Under the pieces are notes generated by a model that was not told where the DNA came from, did not search any database, and saw only the letters and a program-made list of their open reading frames with translations. From the NCBI RefSeq assembly GCF_900101545.1, contig NZ_FMZU01000012.1, positions 124,001-188,000 of the forward strand: a stretch of DNA of 64,000 bases, in the 5' to 3' direction. Shown here piece by piece: positions 22,432-30,780 of this stretch. Position 1 is the stretch's first letter. Each line of letters starts with the position of its first letter. This DNA is from Variovorax sp. CF079. GTDB taxonomy: Bacteria > Pseudomonadota > Gammaproteobacteria > Burkholderiales > Burkholderiaceae_C. Position numbers and translations under genes: made by a program.

Positions 22432-23905
22432 TCGAGGGCAGCAGCACGATGCCCAGCAGCGCCAGCGCCGCCACCAGCAACCCGGCCGACAACGGCCGCG
22501 TGACGAACACGCTCCAGGTTCCGCGTGACAGCAGCAGCGCGCGGCGCAGGTTCTCTTCCATCATCGGCCCGAGGATGAAGCCCAAGAGCAGCGGGGCCGG
22601 CTCGGTGCGCAGCTTGAGGAAGAGATAGCCGACGAAGCCGAAGATCGCGACCATCCAGACATCGAAGGTGTTGTTGTTGGTCGAGTACACGCCAATCGCG
22701 CAGAACAGCACGATGGCCGGGAACAGGAACTTGTAGGGCACGGTCAAGAGCTTGATCCACATCCCGATCAATGGCAGGTTCAGGATGATGAGCATCGCGT
22801 TGCCGATCCACATCGAGGCGATCAGGCCCCAGAACAGTTCGGGGTTGCTGGTCATCACCTGCGGGCCGGGCTGGATGTTGTGGATGGTCATCGCGCCGAC
22901 CATCAGCGCCATCACCGCATTGGGCGGGATGCCGAGCGTGAGCAGCGGGATGAAGGAGGTCTGCGCGCCGGCGTTGTTGGCCGATTCGGGCGAGGCCACG
23001 CCGCGGATGTTGCCCTTGCCGAAGGCAATTTCGCCGGGGCGCATCTTGATCTTCTTCTCGAGCGCATAGGCCGCGAAGGCCGCCAGCAGCGCGCCGCCGC
23101 CCGGCAGGATGCCCAGCGCCGAGCCCAGCGTGGTGCCGCGCAGCACAGCGGGCGCCATGTTCTTGAAGTCCTCCTTGGTCGGCCACAGGCCCTTGACCTT
23201 GGAGGTGAACACTTCGCGTTCGTCGTCGGGCTGCGAGAGGTTGCCGATGATCTCGCCGTAGCCGAACACGCCCATGGCGATCACCACGAAGCCGATGCCG
23301 TCGGTTAGTTCGGGGATGTCGAAGCTGTAGCGCGCCACGCCCGAATTGACGTCGGTGCCGACGATGCCGAGCAGGAGGCCCAGCACGATCATCGCGACCG
23401 CCTTGAGCAGTGAGCCCGAGGCCAGCACCACGGCGCCGATCAGGCCCAGGATCATCAGCGAGAAGTACTCGGCCGGGCCGAACTTGAAGGCCAGCTCGGT
23501 CAAGGGTGGCGCGAAGGCGGCAAGGATCAGCGTGCCGACGCAGCCCGCGAAGAAGGAGCCCAGGCCCGCGGCCGCCAGCGCCGGACCGGCACGGCCCTGC
23601 CGCGCCATCTGGTAGCCGTCGATGCAGGTCACGACTGACGAGGACTCTCCCGGCAGGTTGACCAGGATCGCGGTGGTGGAGCCGCCGTACTGCGCCCCGT
23701 AGTAGATACCGGCCAGCATGATCAGCGCCGACACCGGCGGCAGCGCGTAGGTCGCCGGCAGCAGCATCGCGATGGTGGCGACCGGGCCGATGCCGGGGAG
23801 CACGCCGATCAGCGTGCCCAGGATGCAACCCACCAGGCAGTACAGCAGGTTGGTGAACGTGAAGGCGACGCCGAAGCCGGTCGCCAGGTTGTGAATTAGA
23901 TCCAT
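22394..23905 (-). CDS. tctA: TctA-type large permease of a tripartite tricarboxylate transporter
   Basis: A 503-residue integral membrane protein with about 12 hydrophobic segments. Family hallmarks include LVGCILGTLIGVLPGIGP near the N-terminus, the loop YYGAQYGGSTTAILVNLPGE, the second half-repeat GILPGGGALLAAFAAYALEK and the conserved SPESANNAGAQTSFIPLLTLGIP. It imports carboxylates with TctB and a periplasmic TctC protein. tctB lies 13 bases upstream on the same strand; no tctC is adjacent, although two orphan tctC-like genes occur elsewhere in the window. Confidence 0.95.
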   Translation of the reverse strand: MDLIHNLATGFGVAFTFTNLLYCLVGCILGTLIGVLPGIGPVATIAMLLPATYALPPVSALIMLAGIYYGAQYGGSTTAILVNLPGESSSVVTCIDGYQMARQGRAGPALAAAGLGSFFAGCVGTLILAAFAPPLTELAFKFGPAEYFSLMILGLIGAVVLASGSLLKAVAMIVLGLLLGIVGTDVNSGVARYSFDIPELTDGIGFVVIAMGVFGYGEIIGNLSQPDDEREVFTSKVKGLWPTKEDFKNMAPAVLRGTTLGSALGILPGGGALLAAFAAYALEKKIKMRPGEIAFGKGNIRGVASPESANNAGAQTSFIPLLTLGIPPNAVMALMVGAMTIHNIQPGPQVMTSNPELFWGLIASMWIGNAMLIILNLPLIGMWIKLLTVPYKFLFPAIVLFCAIGVYSTNNNTFDVWMVAIFGFVGYLFLKLRTEPAPLLLGFILGPMMEENLRRALLLSRGTWSVFVTRPLSAGLLVAALALLGIVLLPSIKAKRQEAFVED

Positions 23906-23918
23906 GGTGCGCCGGTCC

Positions 23919-24407
23919 TCAGCCCGAAATGAAAGTGGGCCAGACCTGGATCTGCAGCTTGAGCGCCCAGATGAAGGCCACGTAGCTGCCGGCCGCCAGG
24001 ATGGTCGAAAGAATCAGCACGTCGCGCAGCTTGAAATGCGCGCCGGCCAGGCTGGAGATGATGGTCAGCGCGTAGATTGCGAGGATCATTCCCATCGCCG
24101 GCAGCCCGATGCTGGGCAGGCCGCCCAGCAGCACGCCGAAGGCGAGGTTGGCGCCGAGCACGAAGGCAAGCGGCTTCCAGGCCCACTTGCCGATCTTGTC
24201 GCCGTCGTTGGTCTCGACCACCAGCGCCTGGAATATGATCGCGGCGCCCAGGATCGCCAGCAGGATTCCCAGCATGAGGGGGAAGTAGCCGGGCCCCATG
24301 CGGGCCCCGTCGCCGATGTTGTAGGTGGTGGCGCCGATGGCGAAGGCCCCTCCCACCGCGGTGAACATGACTCCCGAATAGAAGTCAGCCTGACTCTTGA
24401 TGCGCAT
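23919..24407 (-). CDS. tctB: TctB-type small permease of a tripartite tricarboxylate transporter
   Basis: A 162-residue protein with four hydrophobic helices and the TctB N-terminal pattern FYSGVMFTAVGGAFAIGATTY, followed by GDGARMGPGYFPLMLG, a hallmark of the family. It is the first gene of the tctBA unit and should form the membrane complex with TctA. The start is the ATG opening MRIKSQADFYSG. Confidence 0.92.
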   Translation of the reverse strand: MRIKSQADFYSGVMFTAVGGAFAIGATTYNIGDGARMGPGYFPLMLGILLAILGAAIIFQALVVETNDGDKIGKWAWKPLAFVLGANLAFGVLLGGLPSIGLPAMGMILAIYALTIISSLAGAHFKLRDVLILSTILAAGSYVAFIWALKLQIQVWPTFISG

Positions 24408-24525
24408 TGTCTCGACCCTCGTTGATGTGCACCCGAGGGTCGTCGCCCGTGCCTGACTGCTTGCTGACCAGTACTGTACGGACTTCCACGTATCGGCCCT
24501 TCTCTCCCTGTCGCGGCCGCAACGA

Positions 24526-24549
24526 AAAAGGCTCCCGAAGGAGCCTTTT
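24526..24549 (-). terminator. Intrinsic terminator after the RRM-protein gene
   Basis: A perfect 10-bp stem (AAAAGGCTCC paired with GGAGCCTTTT) closes on a four-base loop that reads TTCG on the minus strand, and is followed on that strand by T-residues. The GC core, the very stable UUCG-type loop and the U-tract make this a textbook rho-independent terminator, 30 bases past the stop codon. Confidence 0.88.
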
Positions 24550-24579
24550 CATCGACGCTGTGAAGCGTGAGCTGTGTGC

Positions 24580-24981
24580 TTAGTAGCCGCCGCGGCCACC
24601 GCCGCCGCCGCCATAGCCGCCACCGCCGCTGCGGTTGCCACCGCCGCCGCCGTAACCGCCACCACCGCCGCCGCCGTAACCACCGCCGCCGCTGCGGCCA
24701 CCGCCGCCGCCGAAGCCGCCGGGCGAACGGGGCTCCATCGGACGGGCTTCATTGACGGTCAGGCTGCGGCCTTCGAGCGATTGGCCGTTCAGGCCTTCGA
24801 TGGCTGCGAGCGCTTCCGCGTCGCTGCTCATTTCGACGAAGCCGAAGCCCTTGGAGCGACCGCTGTCGCGTTCCATCATGACCTTGGCACTGGCGACCGA
24901 GCCGTACTGGCCGAAAGCCTGTTCGAGTGTGTCGTCGCGCACGGAGTAAGCGAGGTTGCCTACGTAAAGTTTCTTGCCCAT
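24580..24981 (-). CDS. Glycine-rich RRM RNA-binding protein
   Basis: A 133-residue protein with one RNA recognition motif (residues about 4-80; RNP2 LYVGNL at 5-10, RNP1 RSKGFGFVEM) and a C-terminal tail of Gly, Tyr, Arg and Ser (from about residue 88) made of GGGGY-type repeats. This layout matches bacterial cold-inducible Rbp proteins and resembles plant and animal glycine-rich RNA-binding proteins. Such proteins are thought to act as RNA chaperones. It has AGGAG before the ATG, a long predicted 5' leader and its own terminator, so it is monocistronic. Confidence 0.93.
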   Translation of the reverse strand: MGKKLYVGNLAYSVRDDTLEQAFGQYGSVASAKVMMERDSGRSKGFGFVEMSSDAEALAAIEGLNGQSLEGRSLTVNEARPMEPRSPGGFGGGGGRSGGGGYGGGGGGGYGGGGGNRSGGGGYGGGGGGRGGY

Positions 24982-25119
24982 AGAAGGACTCCTAATTCAA
25001 ACCAACAAAACAAAGCGATGGAGTCCCTGTATCACAACAAACTAAAGCAGCGCTGTGGCGCGAAACTGACCGATCACCGGATCACGTCTTTGGCAGAAAA
25101 AATGCCAGGACGTCCCGGT

Positions 25120-25148
25120 ATTGTCGTTCACTATTCCGAATTTGTCAG
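25120..25148 (-). promoter_or_regulatory. Candidate sigma-70 promoter of the RRM-protein gene
   Basis: On the minus strand CTGACA (five of six matches to the -35 consensus) is separated by 17 bases from GACAAT (four of six matches to -10). Transcription would start roughly 130 bases before the RRM-protein ATG, giving the long leader that is typical of cold-shock mRNAs. The site is a pattern match only. Confidence 0.4.
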
Positions 25149-25165
25149 AAATGCTTTTTTAAGGG

Positions 25166-25381
25166 TTAACGCGGCCTGCGCAGCGGATCCAGCAGGCCCT
25201 TCAGCCCGTTGTGGTCGATCTCGTGCATCAGCGCCAGCAGGCGGCCGATCTCGCCCTTGGGAAAGCCCTCGCGCGCGAACCACTGGAGGTAGTTGCCCGG
25301 CAGGTCGGCGATTACGCAGCCCTTGTGCTTGCCGAAGGGCATTTCGAGCGTGACCAAGCGTACGAGGTCATCGGGCTTCAT
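25166..25381 (-). CDS. DUF3820 family protein
   Basis: A 71-residue protein with the DUF3820 core MPFGKHKGCVIADLPGNYLQWFAREGFPKGEIGRLL, here seen from residue 14 onwards. The family is widespread in Gammaproteobacteria and Betaproteobacteria and was named after a putative quorum-sensing-regulated factor; the biochemical role is unknown. It is divergent from the DEAD-box helicase gene, with only 39 bases between the two starts. Confidence 0.85.
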   Translation of the reverse strand: MKPDDLVRLVTLEMPFGKHKGCVIADLPGNYLQWFAREGFPKGEIGRLLALMHEIDHNGLKGLLDPLRRPR

Positions 25382-25420
25382 GCTGGCTATGCTCCTTCAC
25401 TCTCTCCAACTTCCTCATTC

Positions 25421-26662
25421 ATGCCATTCAGCTCTCTGGGCCTCGATCCTGCCATGGCGCGCGCCGCGGCCGACAAGGGCTATGCGGTGCCCACCGCGAT
25501 CCAGGCCGCGGCCATTCCGCCGATCCTGCAGGGCCGCGACATCCTGGGCGCGGCCCAGACCGGTTCCGGCAAGACCGCCGCCTTCTCGCTGCCGCTGCTG
25601 CAGCGGCTCGCGAGCGAGCGCCCGGCCGCGCTGCGCCGGCTGCGCGCGCTCATCCTGGTGCCGACGCGCGAACTTGCGGCGCAGGTTGGCGAATCGATGC
25701 GCGGCCTTGCGCGGCATCTGTCGGCGCCGATCAGGATTGCCGTGGCATTCGGCGGTGTCTCCATCAACCCGCAAATGATGGCGCTGCGCGGCGGCGCCGA
25801 TGTCATGGTCGCCACGCCGGGCCGGCTGCTGGACCTGGTCGACCATCGCGCGCTGAAGCTCTCCTCGGTGTCGATGCTGGTGCTCGATGAGGCCGACCGG
25901 CTGTTGGACCTCGGTTTTGCCGACGAGCTCGCGCGCATCCTCGCGCTCTTGCCGGCAGAGCGCCAGAACCTGCTGTTCTCGGCCACCTTCGCGCAGGCGG
26001 TGCGTTCGCTGGCCGAGGGGCTGTTGCGCGAGCCGGTGCGCGTCGAGGTGCAGGCCGAACCGGCCGAAGCGCCCGCCATTCTGCAGCGCGCGATCGAGGT
26101 CGATGCCGGACGGCGCACGCAGCTGCTGCGCCACCTGGTCCAGCACGAGGGCTGGGCGCGGGTGCTGGTCTTCGTTGCCACCAAGCACGCGGCCGAGATC
26201 GTGGCCGACAAGCTGCGCAAGGCCGGCATCGATGCCGAACCCTTCCACGGCGTGCTGAGCCAGGGCAAGCGCACGCAGGTGCTGACCGACTTCAAGGCTT
26301 CGAGGGTGCAGGTGGTGGTCGCCACCGACCTCGCCGCGCGCGGCATCGACGTGGTGCAGTTGCCGGCGGTGGTGAACTACGACCTGCCGCGCTCGGCCGT
26401 CGATTACCTGCACCGCATCGGCCGCACGGGACGCGCGGGCGAGAGCGGCGTGGCGCTGAGCTTCGTGAGCGCGGACAGCGAGGCGCATTTCCGGCTCATC
26501 GAGAAGCGCCAGGGCTTGAACGTGCCGCGGGAGCGGGTGGCGGGCTTCGAGCCGGTGGAAACCCAAGCGCCTGCAAGAGCGCCGGACAGCAACGGCGGCG
26601 TCAAGGGAAAGAGGCCGAGCAAGAAAGACAAGCTGAGGGCGGCCAAGGCATCCGCATCATGA
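25421..26662 (+). CDS. DEAD-box RNA helicase (RhlE-like)
   Basis: A 413-residue ATP-dependent RNA helicase. Motifs in order are the Q-motif region (GYAVPTAIQAAAIPPILQGRD), Walker A AQTGSGKT (45-52), PTRELA (81-86), DEAD (156-159), SAT in FSATF (187-189), and in the second RecA domain ATDLAARGIDV and HRIGRTGR. The short basic C-terminal tail (KGKRPSKKDKLRAAKASAS) is RhlE-like. The ATG was chosen because it begins the helicase core (MPFSSLGLDPAMARAA). Nearby RRM protein and helicase genes suggest an RNA-metabolism or cold-adaptation pair, though they are on opposite strands. Confidence 0.93.
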   Translation: MPFSSLGLDPAMARAAADKGYAVPTAIQAAAIPPILQGRDILGAAQTGSGKTAAFSLPLLQRLASERPAALRRLRALILVPTRELAAQVGESMRGLARHLSAPIRIAVAFGGVSINPQMMALRGGADVMVATPGRLLDLVDHRALKLSSVSMLVLDEADRLLDLGFADELARILALLPAERQNLLFSATFAQAVRSLAEGLLREPVRVEVQAEPAEAPAILQRAIEVDAGRRTQLLRHLVQHEGWARVLVFVATKHAAEIVADKLRKAGIDAEPFHGVLSQGKRTQVLTDFKASRVQVVVATDLAARGIDVVQLPAVVNYDLPRSAVDYLHRIGRTGRAGESGVALSFVSADSEAHFRLIEKRQGLNVPRERVAGFEPVETQAPARAPDSNGGVKGKRPSKKDKLRAAKASAS

Positions 26663-27817
26663 CTGCGGTGGCCGCTTTGCGATCCCCATGGTCTTGGCCA
26701 GGATGCCCAGCATCACCTCGTCGGCGCCGCCGCCGATCGAGGCCAGCCGGCCGTCGCGGTACAGGCGCGACACGCGGTTCTCCCAGGTGAAGCCCATGCC
26801 GCCCCAGAACTGCAGGCAGGTGTCGGCCACCTCGCGCGTGAGGCGCCCGCACTTGAGTTTGGCCATCGAGGCCAGCGCGGTCACGTCTTCGCCCTGCACA
26901 TGGAGGTCGCAGGCGCGGTAGGTCAGCGCGCGCAAGGCCTCCACTTCGGTCTGGAGCTCGGCCAGCTTGAACTGCACCCACTGCTGGTCTGAAAGCGTGC
27001 CGCCGAAGAGCTTGCGCTGCTGCGCCCACTCGATGGTGTCGGCGATGCAGGCTTCCATCGGTTCGAGCGAGCTGGCGGCGCACCACAGGCGCTCCTCCTG
27101 GAATTGCTGCATCTGGTAGACGAAGCCCTGGCCTTCCTCGCCGATGCGGTTGCGCTGCGGCACGCGCACGTTGTCGAAGTAGATGAGGCCGGTGTCGCTC
27201 GAGTGCATGCCGATCTTCTTGATCTTCTTCGCCTTTTCGATGCCGGGGCTGTCCATCGGCACGATGACCAATGACTTGTTGCGGTGCGCCGGTCCGTCGC
27301 TGGTGTTGACGAGCATGCACATCCAGTCGGCCTGCAGGCTGTTGGTGATCCACATCTTCTGCCCGGTGATCAGGTAGTCGCCACCGTCCTTGCGCGCATG
27401 GCTTTTGAGCCCGGCCACGTCGCTGCCGGCGCCGGGTTCGCTGACGCCGATGCAGCCCACCGTCTCGCCGGCGATCGCGGGTGCGAGGAACTCGCGCCTC
27501 AGCGCGTCGCTGCCGAAGCGTGCGAGCGCCGGCGTGCACATGTCGGTCTGCACGCCGATGGCCATCGGCACGCCGCCGCAGCTCACATGGCCGAGCGCCT
27601 CGGCCAGCGCCATCGCGTAGGAGTAGTCGAGCCCAGCGCCGCCGTATTCCTCGGGCTTGTTGAGGCCCAGCAGGCCCAGCGCACCGAGCTTCCTGAACAC
27701 CTCGTGTGCGGGAAAACTCTCCGCCGCTTCCCACGCGTCGACATGCGGGTTGATCTCCTCGTCGATGAAGCGCCGCAGCGTCTTCTGGATCTCGAGGTGT
27801 TCGTGGGTGTACTGCAT
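26657..27817 (-). CDS. Acyl-CoA dehydrogenase
   Basis: A 386-residue FAD-dependent acyl-CoA dehydrogenase. Visible signatures are CIGVSEPGAGSDVAGL and ITGQKMWITNS in the FAD/substrate region and, towards the C-terminus, QFWGGMGFTWENRVSRLYRD with GGGADEVML. The length is normal. The frame is open 14 codons upstream, but the ATG of MQYTHEHLEIQKTLRRFIDE starts the family's usual N-terminal helix. Its 3' end overlaps the helicase 3' end by 6 bases. It would introduce the alpha-beta double bond in fatty or branched acyl-CoA. The chain length is unknown. Confidence 0.92.
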   Translation of the reverse strand: MQYTHEHLEIQKTLRRFIDEEINPHVDAWEAAESFPAHEVFRKLGALGLLGLNKPEEYGGAGLDYSYAMALAEALGHVSCGGVPMAIGVQTDMCTPALARFGSDALRREFLAPAIAGETVGCIGVSEPGAGSDVAGLKSHARKDGGDYLITGQKMWITNSLQADWMCMLVNTSDGPAHRNKSLVIVPMDSPGIEKAKKIKKIGMHSSDTGLIYFDNVRVPQRNRIGEEGQGFVYQMQQFQEERLWCAASSLEPMEACIADTIEWAQQRKLFGGTLSDQQWVQFKLAELQTEVEALRALTYRACDLHVQGEDVTALASMAKLKCGRLTREVADTCLQFWGGMGFTWENRVSRLYRDGRLASIGGGADEVMLGILAKTMGIAKRPPQS

Positions 27818-27863
27818 GCCCCACTCTAGGCGCGCCGCGCGGCGCGCCGCTTGCGCCAACTGG

Positions 27864-28625
27864 CTATGCGTGCGCCGTGGCCCGTGGCGAGTTGTCGATC
27901 GCGCGGCCCGTCACCACCCAGAGGATGAAGATCAGCACGATGCCCGCGATGCCGAACACGCCCAGCCCGATGTTGCTGCCGCCGACGGCGAAGGCGCTGG
28001 GGGATGTGGGCGCGATGCAAACCATGCTGGCCGCCGTCATGCCGACGTAGTGCATCGAGCAGACGGCCACGCCCATCACGGCCGCGGCCACCACCTGGTG
28101 CGTCAGCTCGGTCAGGTTGAAGGCCAGCCACAGCGCCGAGGCGGCGGCGATGACGGCGATGGCGAACGAGCCCGCCACGATGCTCCAGTCGAGGCTCATC
28201 GTCGCGCGCATGCTCATCGCGAACATGCCCATGTAATGCATCACGCAGACCCCCACCGCCGCCAGCAGGCTGCCGGCGACCCAGCCCTTGGCGTTGAAGC
28301 GTTTGCCGCCCGCCAGGTACAGGGCGACGCCGGAGATGACGATTGCAGCCACCAGCGAAATGACGGTGAGCGGCACGTTGTAGGCAATGGGAATGGGCAG
28401 GCGGTAGGCCACCATGCCGATGAAGTGCATCGACCAGATGCCGATGCCGCCCAGGGCCACGGCGCCGGAGGCCAGCATGGCGAAGTCCACCGTGCCGTCG
28501 GCACGGACCATCTTTCTCGCGCACAACAGGGCCAGCAAGGAGCCGAAGAACGAAATCACGTAGGAGAGCACCACCGTCCCGAGGGCGTATTTCGGGGTCA
28601 GCAATTGGCCGATGAGGGGGTCCAT
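27864..28625 (-). CDS. MHYT-domain integral membrane protein
   Basis: A 253-residue protein with about seven hydrophobic helices and three MHYT-type motifs: SMHFIGM, VMHYMGM and SMHYVGM. The Met and His residues are proposed in the family to bind copper and sense oxygen, CO or NO at the outer face of the membrane. Most MHYT proteins carry GGDEF/EAL or kinase output domains; this one ends after the sensor. AAAGGA lies before the chosen ATG, which replaces a longer open frame. It is followed by the acyl-CoA dehydrogenase gene on the same strand after 46 bases. Confidence 0.9.
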   Translation of the reverse strand: MDPLIGQLLTPKYALGTVVLSYVISFFGSLLALLCARKMVRADGTVDFAMLASGAVALGGIGIWSMHFIGMVAYRLPIPIAYNVPLTVISLVAAIVISGVALYLAGGKRFNAKGWVAGSLLAAVGVCVMHYMGMFAMSMRATMSLDWSIVAGSFAIAVIAAASALWLAFNLTELTHQVVAAAVMGVAVCSMHYVGMTAASMVCIAPTSPSAFAVGGSNIGLGVFGIAGIVLIFILWVVTGRAIDNSPRATAHA

Positions 28626-28743
28626 GACTTTCCTTTCAAGAAAAACCAAGAAAGGTCGGTCTACATGAGAAGACCGACGCGGCGCCCGAGGGCTGCGCCA
28701 GTCTGTAACAGCCATTTCTGTAAGTAAATTAAGCGCTTGTTAC

Positions 28744-29775
28744 TCAGATCGATGCCGACGTGTGACTTATTTCCGCTTTTTGCGGCGCTTGAACGTGGAC
28801 GGCTGTGCCGCGCAAACAGCCCAGCCCGGCCAGCGTGGCCCCTACCGCAACGTCGAGTGGCGTATGCGGCTCGGTCCCCAGCACCGACAGCAGCCGGGCA
28901 TTGCGCAGGCGCACCGGCTGCTGCCACAGGTAGCGCATCTCGCGCAGCTCGCGAAACATCGGCACTAAGGGCGAGCTCAGCGTCAGCAGCCACCAGGGAA
29001 AGCGCTTGACCGGCAACTCCGGCCGTCCGCTGGCGCGCCGGATGGCGGCCTGCATCTGGGTGCCGTCCGCGTCCCAGTGGCCGTTCATGTGGAAGGTATC
29101 GAACACCGCCAGCGCGCTTTCGCGTTCGACCAGGCGAACGATGGTTTCGGCCACGTCGGGCAGGTAGGCCCATTGGTGGCCGACGCCGCGTCGTCCGGGG
29201 TCGCTGATCGCCGCGAGCGCCTGGCCGGGCTTCACCAGCCCCTGGGAGAACCAGTTGTTGCGGGCCCTGGGCCCGAAGAAGTCGCCGGCGCGAACGATGA
29301 GTGTGCGCACACTACGCTGCGCTGCCTCGCGCAACCGTTGTTCCATCTGCACGCGGATCGCGCCCTTGCGCGTCAGCGCACGCTGTGGTGCGCTCTCGGC
29401 GATGTCGGGGAATGCATCCGGCCCGTAGTTGTAGACCGTGCCCGGCAGCACGATGCGGGCGCCTGAAGCCTCGGCCGCCCGGATCGTGCTCTCCAGCATC
29501 GGCAGCACCAGCGTCTCCCAGTTGCGGTAGCCGGGCGGATTGACCGCGTGGACGATCAGCGCCGCGCCGCGCGCCGCCGCCACCACGCTCGAGGCGTCGA
29601 GCGCATCGCCTGCCACCCATTCCGGCTGTGCCAGGCCGGCCGGCCATTGCGCCGCAGCCTGGACCGGGTCGCGGGCCAGCGCCCGCACCTGCCAGCCGCG
29701 CCGCAGCAAGGCCGCCACCGTTTCGCCGCCGATACCGCCCGTCGCACCGAGCACCAATGCCGTACCTTGTTCCAT
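28744..29775 (-). CDS. Atypical short-chain dehydrogenase / NAD(P)-binding epimerase-like protein
   Basis: A 343-residue Rossmann protein of the extended/atypical SDR type. It begins with LVLGATGGIGGETVAALLRRG for NAD(P) binding and carries VRALARDP after beta-2, VHAVNPPGYRNW and LPGTVYNYGPDAFP (YNYG in place of a classical YxxxK). The C-terminal part (HMNGHWDADGTQMQAAI) is typical of NmrA/epimerase-like sequences. The gene is divergent from a LysR regulator across 93 bases that include a perfect palindrome, so it is the likely target of that regulator. The substrate is unknown. Confidence 0.82.
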   Translation of the reverse strand: MEQGTALVLGATGGIGGETVAALLRRGWQVRALARDPVQAAAQWPAGLAQPEWVAGDALDASSVVAAARGAALIVHAVNPPGYRNWETLVLPMLESTIRAAEASGARIVLPGTVYNYGPDAFPDIAESAPQRALTRKGAIRVQMEQRLREAAQRSVRTLIVRAGDFFGPRARNNWFSQGLVKPGQALAAISDPGRRGVGHQWAYLPDVAETIVRLVERESALAVFDTFHMNGHWDADGTQMQAAIRRASGRPELPVKRFPWWLLTLSSPLVPMFRELREMRYLWQQPVRLRNARLLSVLGTEPHTPLDVAVGATLAGLGCLRGTAVHVQAPQKAEISHTSASI

Positions 29776-29838
29776 TTCGCTGTTCCTTTCATGTCGAGGA
29801 CTCGATTCTTGAGGCGGCTCGCGCTAAACACAATTGTC

Positions 29839-29851
29839 ATAGCAGTGCTAT
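29839..29851. promoter_or_regulatory. Candidate LysR-type operator palindrome
   Basis: ATAGCA-G-TGCTAT is a perfect 13-base palindrome 17 bases before the LysR start and inside the SDR/LysR divergent region. Its size and position match a LysR-type regulatory site for autoregulation and control of the SDR gene. This is pattern evidence only. Confidence 0.5.
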
Positions 29852-29868
29852 CGGCTAGTATCAAATGG

Positions 29869-30780
29869 ATGAGCACAAGTCATCTCGACTGGGAAAATCA
29901 GCGCGCCTTCCTCGCCGTACTGCGCGAAGGAAGCCTCTCCGCGGCGGCAAGAGCGCTCAACGTCGTTCAACCGACAGTGCGGCGGCGGCTCGATGCGTTG
30001 GAGCGCTCCCTCGGGGTCGCGCTGTTCACGCGCTCGCCCAGCGGTCTTTCGCCGACCGAAGCCGCACGCGAACTCGGCGCCCATGCCGAAACCATGGCGG
30101 CCGCCGCGGATGCCTTCGCGCGAGCGGCCTCGGCCGACACCGATGCTGCCTTCGGCACGGTGCGCATCACCGCGAGCGATGTGATGGGCGCCGAGGTGCT
30201 GCCCGCGGTGCTGGCCGAGCTGCAGGAGGCGCAGCCGGGGCTGGTGTTCGAACTCAGCCTGACCAACCGCACCGAAGATCTGCTGCGGCACGAGGCGGAC
30301 ATCGCGGTGCGTATGGTGCGGCCCACGCAGGCGGCGGTCGTCGCCACGCACGTGGGCGCGGTGCAGCTCGGCCTCTTTGCCAAGGCCGCCTATCTGGAGA
30401 AGCACGGCACGCCGCGCGCCCTCGAAGAGCTCGGCCGCTTCGCGCTGATCGGGCCCGACCGCGACACCGGTGTCCTGCGCGCGTTGCAAGCCCGGGGCCT
30501 GGATCTGCGCCGCGCGATGTTCAGCTGCCGCGCCGACAACCAGCTGGCACAACTGGGCGCCATCCGGGCCGGACTCGGCATCGGCATCTGCCAGAAGGCG
30601 CTGGCGAGGCGCGACCCGGCGCTGGTGCCGGTGCTTCCCGAGCTGTTCACCCACGATCTCGAAACCTGGGTCACGATGCACGAGGACCTGCGGCGCGTGC
30701 GGCGCGTGCGCACGACCTTCGGCCACCTGGTGAAAGCGCTGTCCGCCTACTGCAGCGGCGGTGAAGGCCGCCCGCTCTAG
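29869..30780 (+). CDS. LysR-family transcriptional regulator
   Basis: A 303-residue LysR regulator. The helix-turn-helix region is HLDWENQRAFLAVLREGSLS then AAARALNVVQPTVRRRLDAL, followed by a substrate-binding domain with LPAVLAELQEAQPGLVFELS. The frame is open well upstream, but the ATG at MSTSHLDWENQ lies in front of the domain and was chosen. It is divergent from the SDR gene, and its stop overlaps the end of the lipoprotein gene on the other strand by 4 bases. Tight convergent packing suggests no read-through control there. Confidence 0.87.
   Translation: MSTSHLDWENQRAFLAVLREGSLSAAARALNVVQPTVRRRLDALERSLGVALFTRSPSGLSPTEAARELGAHAETMAAAADAFARAASADTDAAFGTVRITASDVMGAEVLPAVLAELQEAQPGLVFELSLTNRTEDLLRHEADIAVRMVRPTQAAVVATHVGAVQLGLFAKAAYLEKHGTPRALEELGRFALIGPDRDTGVLRALQARGLDLRRAMFSCRADNQLAQLGAIRAGLGIGICQKALARRDPALVPVLPELFTHDLETWVTMHEDLRRVRRVRTTFGHLVKALSAYCSGGEGRPL

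Noticed and set aside
24589..24725. CCG-rich repeat resembling a microsatellite element
   Set aside because: It encodes the Gly-rich tail of the RRM protein and needs no other explanation.
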